Origin: Woeseiaceae bacterium
Lineage (GTDB): Bacteria; Pseudomonadota; Gammaproteobacteria; Steroidobacterales; Woeseiaceae
Reading direction: 5' to 3'
Length of the DNA: 64,000 nt
Assembly: GCA_028280615.1 (NCBI GenBank)
Contig: JANQLK010000016.1
Location: 1-64,000 of the forward strand
Under the pieces are notes generated by a model. The model was not told the origin of the DNA, made no database searches, and worked only from the letters and a program-made list of their open reading frames with translations. A program made the translations under genes and the position numbers. Below are positions 9,549 through 18,000 of this stretch, piece after piece. Numbering within the stretch: position 1 is the stretch's first letter; each line of letters opens with the position of its first letter.

Positions 9549-11099
9549 ATGAAGCTCCGATTCGTACTTCTCCTCCTACTGACAGCCGTGGCGTGTTCGC
9601 CGCCGCCCGCGCCGCCTGCCTACGGGGAACTCGACATCCCGACAATTCAGCGCATGATGGATCAGGGGGAACTCACCTCGGAGAGCCTGACCGACTACTA
9701 CCTTCGACGTATTGAGGCGGTCGACTCAGGCCCCGAAGGATTGAACTCGATTATCGAAATCAATCCAGAGGCGCTGCGCATCGCCAGGGCCCTCGATGCG
9801 GAACGCGCGGGTAATGAATCGCGTGGTCCAATGCACGGCATTCCGGTCGTGCTCAAGGCGAACATCGACACCGCAGACCAGATGGATACGACCGCAGGTT
9901 CAATTGCACTGCTTGGCCACAGACCCGACAACGATGCGTTTCTGGTTTCGCGGCTCCGCGACGCCGGCGCGGTGATCATCGCGAAGGCCAATCTAAGCGA
10001 ATGGGCGAACTTCCGCTCGACGAAGTCCACGAGCGGTTGGAGCAGCATCGGAGGACAAACCCGCAACGCTTACGACCCACTGAGGAACCCGTGCGGGTCC
10101 TCGAGCGGATCGGCCGTTGCCGTCGCGGCCAATCTTGCGAGCGTGGCTGTCGGTACGGAAACGGACGGTTCCATCGTATGCCCGTCAAGCGCAAACGGCA
10201 TCGTCGGCGTCAAGCCGAGTCTCGGTCTCGTGAGTCGCAGCGGCATCATTCCGATCGCGCATAGCCAGGATACCGCCGGGCCGATGGCTCGAACGGTCAT
10301 GGACGCGGCGATACTCATGAACGCGCTGGTCGCGCGTGACGAGAATGACCCAATGGCCGCGGAATTTCCCAGCCAGGCGATCGATTTTGCAGAGGGCCTG
10401 ACGCCCGAAAGTCTCGACGGAGCAAGAATTGGCGTCATCAGAAACTACAACGGCGTCGGCGAGGATCTCAGAGTCGATGCAATATTCGAACAGAGCATCA
10501 AGAGGATTGGCGAACTCGGCGCCGAGATCATCGACAACATTGAACTGGATACGGAAGGCATGCGAGCCGCCGAGTACGAGGTGCTGCTCTACGAGTTCAA
10601 GGCCGGTCTTAATGCCTACTTCGAGAACTCAGGCGCGCCGATCCGGGACCTTGACGCACTGATCGAGTTCAACACGCGGCATGCCGACAGGGCCATGCCC
10701 GTATTCGGGCAGGAGATTCTCGAGCAGGCGAATGCCAAGGGACCGCTGTCGGACCCGGCCTATCTCGAGGCGCTGGCGACAAGCAAGCGCATCGCTCGGG
10801 GAGCCATCGACTCGGCTCTCGCGGCACACAAGCTGGATGCGCTGGTCGTGCCGACGCTCGGGCCGACGGGCATGATCGACCACGTCAATGGCGATCAATG
10901 GAACGGCGCGTATTCGGCACCGTTCGCCGCGATATCCGGGTATGCAAGCGTCACGGTGCCGTCGGGCTACGTTGGCGGCCTGCCTGTTGGTCTGTCCTTC
11001 GTGGGCGGCGCGCTCAGCGATCACCTGCTCATTCGCTATGCATACGCCTTTGAGCAGGCCACGAAAGTGCGCCGTTCACCCGGGCTGAGTTTGCAGTGA
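9549..11099 (+). CDS. Amidase signature family hydrolase, lipoprotein
   Basis: This is an amidase of the GatA/AS family, hydrolysing carboxamides by a Ser-cisSer-Lys triad. I see Lys103 (VLKANID), the cis-Ser in CGSSSGS (about 184-188) and the nucleophile Ser208 in TETDGSIVCP. The N-terminus is a short signal peptide with a lipobox-like VACS, so the enzyme is probably anchored in the periplasm. At 516 residues it is the usual length. ATG at 9549 follows AGGAG by 9 bases. The protein substrate of GatA is unlikely here because of export and the absence of gatB/gatC; a peptide amidase or small-amide hydrolase is more plausible. Confidence 0.92.
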   Translation: MKLRFVLLLLLTAVACSPPPAPPAYGELDIPTIQRMMDQGELTSESLTDYYLRRIEAVDSGPEGLNSIIEINPEALRIARALDAERAGNESRGPMHGIPVVLKANIDTADQMDTTAGSIALLGHRPDNDAFLVSRLRDAGAVIIAKANLSEWANFRSTKSTSGWSSIGGQTRNAYDPLRNPCGSSSGSAVAVAANLASVAVGTETDGSIVCPSSANGIVGVKPSLGLVSRSGIIPIAHSQDTAGPMARTVMDAAILMNALVARDENDPMAAEFPSQAIDFAEGLTPESLDGARIGVIRNYNGVGEDLRVDAIFEQSIKRIGELGAEIIDNIELDTEGMRAAEYEVLLYEFKAGLNAYFENSGAPIRDLDALIEFNTRHADRAMPVFGQEILEQANAKGPLSDPAYLEALATSKRIARGAIDSALAAHKLDALVVPTLGPTGMIDHVNGDQWNGAYSAPFAAISGYASVTVPSGYVGGLPVGLSFVGGALSDHLLIRYAYAFEQATKVRRSPGLSLQ

Positions 11100-11166
11100 G
11101 AAAAACGTCACTTGGGGTCGACGATGTCGGCTCGACGATGTAGGTCTCCGGCGAAGACGATGGCCA

Positions 11167-11931
11167 CTAGCCTACGTATCTTTCGAAATGCTCTGATAGT
11201 GCGTGCAATGTATCCAGGTACGGAGAAGGGCCGAAGCTCACTCGCGCCACGCCGACATCGGCAAGCCGGTCAATGGGCGGTGCGCCGTCCATCATCATGA
11301 CGTTTACGGGCAAACGGGTGTGGTCGCAGACCTGGGCAATGAGGTTCTCGTCGATAAGGCCCGGCAGGAACAGCCCGCTCGCGCCGGCTCTTTCGTACTC
11401 TTCCGCACGCTCCAGTGCGCTATCAATCAAGTCTGCGTGATCGACTTCCGGCCCGGCTTGGAGAAATAGGTCAGTGCGGGCGTTTATAAACAAGGGAACG
11501 CCGAGCCCAGTCGCGGAATTTCTGATCGCTTCGATCCTCTCTACCTGTGCGGGCAACTGGTAGAGCCCTTCAGATCCTATGATTTGATCCTCGAAATTGA
11601 TGCCAACGGCACCGATTCGAACTATGCGCCGAACGTTCCGAGCGATCTCATCGGGGTCTTCGGAGTACCCGCCCTCGAAGTCTATTGATACTGGCAATTC
11701 CGTCGCCGCGCAAATTCGGGCCGCGATCACTTCGACCAGGTCAATCGGAATTTGCTCACCATCGGGATAGCCATGTGCGGCTGCTACAGACCAGCTTCCG
11801 GTTGCAACGGCCTTCGCCCCGGCTTTCTCGATTGCCTGGGCACCACCCGCGTCCCAGATATTGAACAAAACAACCGGACTGTGCTTCACATGCAGACTTG
11901 CGAAGTAATTGGCTTTCTCAAGTTGGTTCAT
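11167..11931 (-). CDS. Isocitrate lyase/PEP mutase superfamily enzyme
   Basis: This is a TIM-barrel enzyme of the phosphoenolpyruvate mutase/isocitrate lyase superfamily, which breaks or forms C-C or P-C bonds beside a keto acid. Visible motifs are FNIWDAGGA near the start, the loop SIDFEGGYSEDP, the metal-binding segment GINFEDQI and FINARTDLFL. The family's KKCGH lyase loop is not present, so it is not a canonical isocitrate lyase; many such proteins are labelled phosphonomutase without proof. I set the start at the ATG at 11931 (MNQLEK), preceded by GAGAG; a longer frame to 12006 lacks a ribosome site. The ordinary family length is about 255 residues. Confidence 0.85.
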   Translation of the reverse strand: MNQLEKANYFASLHVKHSPVVLFNIWDAGGAQAIEKAGAKAVATGSWSVAAAHGYPDGEQIPIDLVEVIAARICAATELPVSIDFEGGYSEDPDEIARNVRRIVRIGAVGINFEDQIIGSEGLYQLPAQVERIEAIRNSATGLGVPLFINARTDLFLQAGPEVDHADLIDSALERAEEYERAGASGLFLPGLIDENLIAQVCDHTRLPVNVMMMDGAPPIDRLADVGVARVSFGPSPYLDTLHALSEHFERYVG

Positions 11932-12250
11932 GCGCTCTCTCGCCAAGTTTCGATGGGCGAAGTCTACCGGCGACGCCGCGAGTAACTGGCCGATAACGGA
12001 CCTCAACGTCGTTTATTTGATGGCGGAAACTGAAGGAGTGGAAACACGCCGCCCACGAGTAGTGGCCAGGATCCGGCCAGTTCGGCTTTCAAGGGGCAGT
12101 ATCTCGCGGGAGATTTGAGAAAAACGAGCTGACAGCGTGTTCATGGTCCGATAAGGGCCGTCTTTTCCAGTTCGCGCCTGTCCACATTGTCCTTCTTACG
12201 TTGTCCGGGCACCGTGTCCCGGTCCGACCCAACCGAACTATCGGACGCTA
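11932..12250. other. Intergenic region with a GCCTGTCC-type repeat
   Basis: No gene was recognised in this stretch of about 320 bases. It contains one reverse-oriented copy of the island repeat (GCGCCTGTCC at 12175-12184). This is followed by a short imperfect hairpin-like stretch, GGGCACCGTGTCCC, near 12206-12220. It marks the left edge of the accessory island whose main repeat array lies at 20.3-21.5 kb. Confidence 0.5.
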
Positions 12251-12613
12251 CTATCGCCGGTAACGGACGAAGGCAATCTCGCACTCATTGGATCCTGTAA
12301 CACCCACGACATCGATCGGCCGATCGGCGGTGAGCGCCGCGAGTAGCGTTGAGTAGATAGCTTTTGCGGCATCCGTCGTTACTTCGAGTGTAAACGAGTT
12401 CCCGTTGAACGCCGTGCAGTCCGTGAGCAGGGACTCATCGCCAGTCGTTTGAATATAGACCTTGGCTGTCGCCGTATTGTTGGGATAGAGCATGTCAATA
12501 TAGATACCGTTGCATGCCTTACCGGCGCACGTCGCGCCAGCCGCGGTCGGGAGAATGACGAATGCCGCAATCAGAATGGCAGAGTTGATGAAGCTCGTAA
12601 TCGAATTTCGCAT
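12251..12613 (-). CDS. Small secreted cysteine-containing protein, pair A
   Basis: This 120-residue protein opens with a signal peptide (hydrophobic stretch, then PTAAGA) and leaves a mature domain of about 93 residues with Cys pairs (TCAGKACN, LLTDC, SNEC). ATG at 12613 has GGAG 7 bases upstream. It is clearly related to the product of 13431: ACNGIYIDMLYPNN against ACNNVYVETLYTNN, and KAIYSTLLAALTADRPIDV against RAIYSNLLVAVATARKIDI. The pattern (short beta strands, Cys, one helix with LLAA, two strands, Cys) recalls small secreted OB-fold proteins, the fold of some AB5 toxin B subunits. That resemblance is my inference and no function is assigned. Confidence 0.75.
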   Translation of the reverse strand: MRNSITSFINSAILIAAFVILPTAAGATCAGKACNGIYIDMLYPNNTATAKVYIQTTGDESLLTDCTAFNGNSFTLEVTTDAAKAIYSTLLAALTADRPIDVVGVTGSNECEIAFVRYRR

Positions 12614-13430
12614 AGCACACTCCATTGAATATTGATTTCATCTGTCTTGGGTTAATTCAATTGGCTTGACGGCGCCATACAGTCCTATCGCGTCTTTTCG
12701 CTGCGAGGCGCAAGGCGAAATAGGGTAGGAAGCAGTTGGCCAACTTGCAACGACACGACGATCGAGTCGCGCGGTCGCCTCCATGGAATAGTCGGGGAAA
12801 CGATAGACTCCGGGCAGCCCCGCTGCAATGCGTGTTTCCCCTGAGAATGTGAATCCTCTATTCGGGCATTCAGACGGAATACAGAATCGGTTAGACGATT
12901 TCGCGCGAATTCATTTGCCCCATCGATCCTCGTCACCGAACACATCCGTTCGTCCACGTTCAAATCCCACAATTCGTGCCGTATTGCCGTCGAACGAAAG
13001 GTCCGACTTCGGCCTTGCCAAAATCGCGATCAACCAAACACGGTACGAGAAGTAACGCGAGATCGAAAGCGATGCCGATTGAGGGCCGTCTCGCAAACAG
13101 CGCATCAACAACCTGCGCCAACTTCCTCTCTCGTGTTCTCGAAAGTTTTGGCACAAAGTGCGCAAAAAGTGCGGTGCAACAACTGAACGACTTAGATAAG
13201 GTCCGTACATCCCACAATTTACAATGTGGGATTCGTGGATAGAGAGTGAGCAAACTAGGTCTGCTTCGCAGTCGCAGGCGGCAAGAGACCGGATTTCCGT
13301 CGGTCTGGTGGGACAGGTAAAGCACTGCTGGATGGGCCCGTGCCGGCGGACCCTGACCCCAGTCCGACCAGTCTGCGCCGACGTTAGCTGCGAAATGGCG
13401 TTCAAAAAAGGTGAGAGGGGAGATCGGGAA
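12614..13430. other. Long divergent intergenic region of the paralogous pair
   Basis: About 800 bases separate the two divergent small secreted genes. Open frames exist but have unconvincing composition and no recognisable domains. A perfect inverted repeat with 8-base arms (ATCCCACA / TGTGGGAT) spans 13209-13232, and the arm plus ATT recurs at 12964. Promoters for both genes should lie here, but I cannot point to one. Confidence 0.5.
13209..13232. repeat. Perfect inverted repeat, 8-base arms and 8-base spacer
   Basis: ATCCCACA at 13209-13216 and its reverse complement TGTGGGAT at 13225-13232 enclose an A/T-rich spacer. It lies about 200 bases upstream of the small secreted gene at 13431. 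It could be an operator or an RNA hairpin; the sequence does not decide. Confidence 0.6.
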
Positions 13431-13769
13431 ATGAAACCACTATCGATACTCGCGACGATCGCAGCTGCGTTCATGCCGGCTATCAGCTATGCGTGCGGGG
13501 CGTACGCCTGTAATAACGTCTATGTTGAAACGCTGTATACAAACAACTATTCATCCGGACACGTCTACATCTACACCTCAGGCAACGAGGCAGCCGCAAC
13601 TGACTGCGACGGCAGCACCAACTACGTGCTTCTCAAACTCGACACCGACGCTGGTCGCGCGATCTATTCAAACCTGCTCGTCGCCGTCGCGACAGCCAGG
13701 AAGATTGACATTGTAATGCGGCGCAATGGGCAGCAATGCGAAGTCAGCTACACGCGTTTCAACATGTAG
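13431..13769 (+). CDS. Small secreted cysteine-containing protein, pair A paralogue
   Basis: This 112-residue protein has a signal peptide ending near ISYA and a mature domain with Cys in CGAYACNN, ATDCDG and QQCEV. It aligns end to end with the product of 12251-12613, which is transcribed in the opposite direction. ATG at 13431 follows a purine-rich GGGGAG site, and longer in-frame starts upstream lack such a site and the signal peptide. Downstream on the same strand are the Ig-like/YD protein and the RHS gene, so it may belong to the same exported system. Function unknown; OB-fold-like by pattern only. Confidence 0.75.
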   Translation: MKPLSILATIAAAFMPAISYACGAYACNNVYVETLYTNNYSSGHVYIYTSGNEAAATDCDGSTNYVLLKLDTDAGRAIYSNLLVAVATARKIDIVMRRNGQQCEVSYTRFNM

Positions 13770-14076
13770 CGGCGCCCTTTCGAGCGAGAGCAGCTGCCGG
13801 ATACGGCCGGGCGGCGAACTCGACAGCCGTCAGAGCATTGGTCAGCCCAAAAATCTGCAGAGAAGACGTGCAGGCAGCCATTCCGGCAACCAGAGAATGT
13901 GGGGAGATCGAAGTGGGTAGCAATGAAGTCACGCGGGGCAGGTGTCGCCGTTCAGATGCGAGGCGTCCTGAACGGCTATCTCATGGTCGACCGAATTGTG
14001 ATGCCGGGGTGAATCGCCATACCGAACGCCGGCTGCCCTTCAATGCAGATTCGGCGCGCACTACAGGAGTCCAATA
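13770..14076. other. Intergenic stretch without recognised gene
   Basis: About 307 bases lie between the small secreted gene and the Ig-like/YD protein gene. Open frames here show no domain and no ribosome site. The only clear signal is the Shine-Dalgarno AGGAG near 14064-14068 serving the GTG start at 14077. Confidence 0.5.
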
Positions 14077-15066
14077 GTGATCAAGTTCCTCAGCATGTCC
14101 GCTAACAAGTCGGCGCGTTTGGCTTCGATCGCTCTTCTTGCGGTCGCACTGGTGCCTTACAAATTCGCAAGTGCTCAGGCCTTCGACCTGGGGGAAGAAA
14201 TCGAGCAGCTAAGCGGCTACGAGCTTGCCGAAATCGACGGCCTTTACGCCGCGCAACAGGAACCGGATCTGGTCCTGATCGCGTACGAGATCGCGATTCC
14301 TATCGTCACCGCCCCGATGGAGCCGTACATTCTCCTTCGCATCGCGGCGACCGGCCAATGGGTGCGCGTGCCCGTACCGTCACTATCCGAGTGGATGGCC
14401 GACTGGGTGCCAGCGATCGAGGCCCTCGGCGTCGAAGTTCACCGGCGTCCACTAGGAACGACCGGATCGTTTGCGCCAGATGCCGACGCCGCGGATATCG
14501 CGCTAGTGGCATCGGCATCAGCCGAGGCGAATCACATGGTTATCGCCGCCGCGAGTGGCAACGCGGCGGGGATCAAGACCGTCTTTGAATACGATGCGCT
14601 CGGGAGACTCACCAAGATCACCCAGGGCTCGAACGATCCGCTCTACTACATTCTCGATGCCGCTGGCAACCGCGAGACCACGGGACCATCGACGTCGCCG
14701 CCACCCGAGCCGAACACGGTTCCGATTGCGACGGACGACTCCGTGGTGATCTACGGACTGTTCCAATTCGTCACCAAGAACCTCGTGGCCAACGACACCG
14801 ACGCTGATGGTGATTCGCTCACAATAGTCTCCGTCGGCAATCCGCTAAACGCCGATGTCACATTGATCAACTCTACGACCGTCCAAGTAAGAAGTACGGA
14901 TACAGGAATCGGCTCGTTCGACTACACGGTTTCCGACGGCAACGGCGGCACCGCTACGGCCACCGTCACAGTCGATGTAAGGGAGGATTCCGGCGGGGGA
15001 CCAATTAGCTATAGCGATCCAGGATCTCAAGTTTCGACGCTGATCGCAGGGAGGGCGCCGCGATGA
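14077..15066 (+). CDS. Secreted protein with single YD-like repeat and Ig/cadherin-like domain
   Basis: This 329-residue protein starts at GTG, 8 bases after AGGAG. A signal peptide covers about residues 10-32 (ending FASAQA). Residues about 45-165 have no family that I recognise. Around 165-200 is one RHS/YD-type repeat (FEYDALGRLTKITQGSND, then LDAAGNRET). A Pro-rich linker leads to a tandem-type Ig/cadherin-like domain (about 215-305: DTDADGDSLTIVSVGNP, SFDYTVSDGNGGTATATV). Its stop overlaps the start of the RHS gene (ATGA at 15063-15066), so the two are translationally coupled and probably act together at the cell surface. Confidence 0.75.
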   Translation: MIKFLSMSANKSARLASIALLAVALVPYKFASAQAFDLGEEIEQLSGYELAEIDGLYAAQQEPDLVLIAYEIAIPIVTAPMEPYILLRIAATGQWVRVPVPSLSEWMADWVPAIEALGVEVHRRPLGTTGSFAPDADAADIALVASASAEANHMVIAAASGNAAGIKTVFEYDALGRLTKITQGSNDPLYYILDAAGNRETTGPSTSPPPEPNTVPIATDDSVVIYGLFQFVTKNLVANDTDADGDSLTIVSVGNPLNADVTLINSTTVQVRSTDTGIGSFDYTVSDGNGGTATATVTVDVREDSGGGPISYSDPGSQVSTLIAGRAPR

Positions 15067-18000
15067 TCCCCACAAACAAGACCCTCGAGCACGGCTCCGA
15101 AGGCAGGACGAGCGGTGATTCAGTGACCAACCTCGACCCGCAGCTGTCTTCGCGTACACGTCCGGACAACTCCGACTCTTCGAAACGCCAGTCGACTCAA
15201 GACCGTCTTCGGGATCGGCAACACCGGCGCTTGATTGTTTCCGTGCCGGTGCGAAGCGTACTGATCGCCATAGCATCACTGATTGTTGCGTTGCCTGCAT
15301 ACGCCCAGATTCAGACCAGTATCCCCCCGTCGTCGAGCACGGTGGACGCTCGCGGCGTCGATATTGTTTCTGGTGACTACACGTTCGAGACCACAGAAGT
15401 CGTCGTTGGCCCTACGGGAGCCGGCGGGCTCGTGCATGGCCGGCGGTATGCCGGCGACAAGTCAACGTACGGATGGCGTGACACACTTGCAGGCACCGTG
15501 GAAATCCAACGGGACTCGAGCAGCAATGAGACCGGCGCTATCGTCAGCGTCGGCGGAAGTTCAGTAGTCTTCGACTTCGCGGGCGGCGTCTATACACCGA
15601 AAGTCGACAATGGCGCGAGCCTCACTTTGTCAGCCAATGAAACCGAATACACGTATACGAGCCGCTTCGGCAGCAAGTTCCGATTCGACAAATCGTATTC
15701 GGACAACCACTTCTGGCGCGTGGATGGCGCTGTCATCGTCGAAGTGATTCATCCAAACGATGCAAAAACTACCTACCATCACACATCGGCCACGGTTAAT
15801 ACAGAAACGCGATACCGCATTCAGTCAGTCTCGAACAGTTACGGTTATCAGATTCACTTCGAGTATGCCAACGACAATCCTGCGACCGTTGCGGAACTCG
15901 ACGGCGACTGGATGCGGCGCACGAAAGCGATCGGCATCAACCGCGCTTACACATTCTGCGCCACGGATGCGACGAGTTGTTCCGATTCATCCTACGAATG
16001 GCCGTATGTGACGTATAGCCAACCCCAGAGCGATACCGAACGTGTCACGAACGCTTTGAATCAGAACATCGACTATGTCTTCGATGGCGGACTACGGCAG
16101 ATAAAGCGGGACTCCGGCAGCGTCGCAGTAGAGATCCAATACAGCACGAGCTACGGCCACGTTGATTCCGTATCCGCGGGAGGGCTGACCCACTCCTACA
16201 GCGACCCGATCCCGCTGATCATCGCGGAGCAGGAATACGCTCGCGAGATTAGAGTCCTCACGGCGAATGGCTCCGCCCTGGCCGGCGCAGGTCTGACGAG
16301 AGTCGACTATACGCTGGAGCCGCGTGGAATAGACAAGATCATCAGGTTCGATACGCCTGGTGATGCCACAGGCATGTACCGTTCGGTCACCTACGAACGC
16401 GACCAGCAGGGAAAAGTCAAAGTGGTGCGGGACCACACGGGACGGGCAACACACTACGAGTACGACAGTCGAGGAAACATCACCGAAACACGGCAGAAGG
16501 CAACCGGGATGTCGGACATCGTCACCAGCGCCCACTATCCTGGTAGCTGCACGCCCGGAACGATAAACACATGCAACAGGCCGGATTGGACCGAGGACGC
16601 GCGAGGCTATCGCACGCAGTACGACTATGAGCCCCACGGCGGCCTGAAGTCCGTCACGTATCCGGGGGAGTCCGGAGGTGCCCCGTTCGGCAGCGGCAAC
16701 ACGCCGCAGGTGCGCTATGCCTACGGGACCAGGACTGCGAGATTTCGCAATAGCTCCGATCCCAGCTCCCTGATCGATGGACCTCCAACGGTCGTCCGCA
16801 CGAGTGTTTCGCTATGCAATACGGGAAACAGTCCTTGCTTAGGGCAAGCTCGTGAGACGGTAACGACGTTCGAATTCGAACCGACGTCATTGCGCAACAA
16901 CATACTCGCGACCAGTGTTACGATGGCGTCTGGTGACGGCCTCAAGTCCAGTACGACTACGCTCGGTTGGGATGAGTATGCGCGCCAGAGTTGGATCGAC
17001 GGGCCTGACACGGGCGCGGCGGATCGAGCGCACTTCGCATACGACGCTCTGGGACGCCGTATATTCAGCAGCGGTCCTGATCCTGACGGAACAGGAGCTG
17101 GGCAGCCGTTGAAGCCCCGCGCGGTTCGCACGGAATACGATGCGGACGGATTCGTCACTGCCGTTGAACAAGGGACGACAGCAAGTGCCGCGAACTGGGG
17201 TTCATTCCACGTGCTGGGCCGCGTCGAGCAGGGCTACGACACCTATCGCCGTCCCGTCAAGCGACGGTATATCGCCGGTGGCGTGACACACGCACTCATT
17301 CACACGGGTTTTGATGCGGCAAGTCGTCTGGAGTGCATAGCCTATCGCATGGATCCCAGCACGTTTTACACGTCCAATGAAACCGCATGCGAGCAGTCCG
17401 CAGTCGGCTCGCCGGGAGATCGAATCAGCAAACGGCACTACAACAATTTCGGTGACCTGATTCGCGTCGAATCGGGGTACACCAGTGCACTCTCACAGGA
17501 CACGCAAACGTTTACCCACACGAGTACTGGTGCAATCGCGACGGTGACGGATGCGAACGGCAATCTGACCCAATACGTCTATGACGCTTTCGGTCGGCCA
17601 TGGATAACGCGATATCCGACTGATACCGGGGCCACACAGTTCTCATCTTCGGAAGAGATAGTCTACGACGCATATGGGCGTATCGCCTCCTTCGAGCAGC
17701 GGGATGAGCACGTTTTTGAGTTCAGCTACGACAATCTCGGCCGGCGATTGACCGTCGACGCGCTCGGCACCGATCCGGTTCTGACCTTCACGTACGACAA
17801 TGTTGGCCGAGTCAGGTCGGCCGAAAGGGGTGGCCAGACGCTGACGTATGACTATGACGCACTGGGGCGGTTGATGAGCGAGACAGGGTCGCACGGATCG
17901 GTAGTCTATCACTACGATGCTGCCGGGCGACGTTCGCAGATTGACTACCCGGGGGCCGGCAATTTCTTCGTAACCTACAAGTACAACGCCGCCGGTGATC

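Noticed and set aside
12911..13474. A 187-residue minus-strand open frame in the divergent gap
   Set aside because: Amino-acid composition is unconvincing, there is no domain or ribosome site, and it would cover the promoter and start of the 13431 gene.
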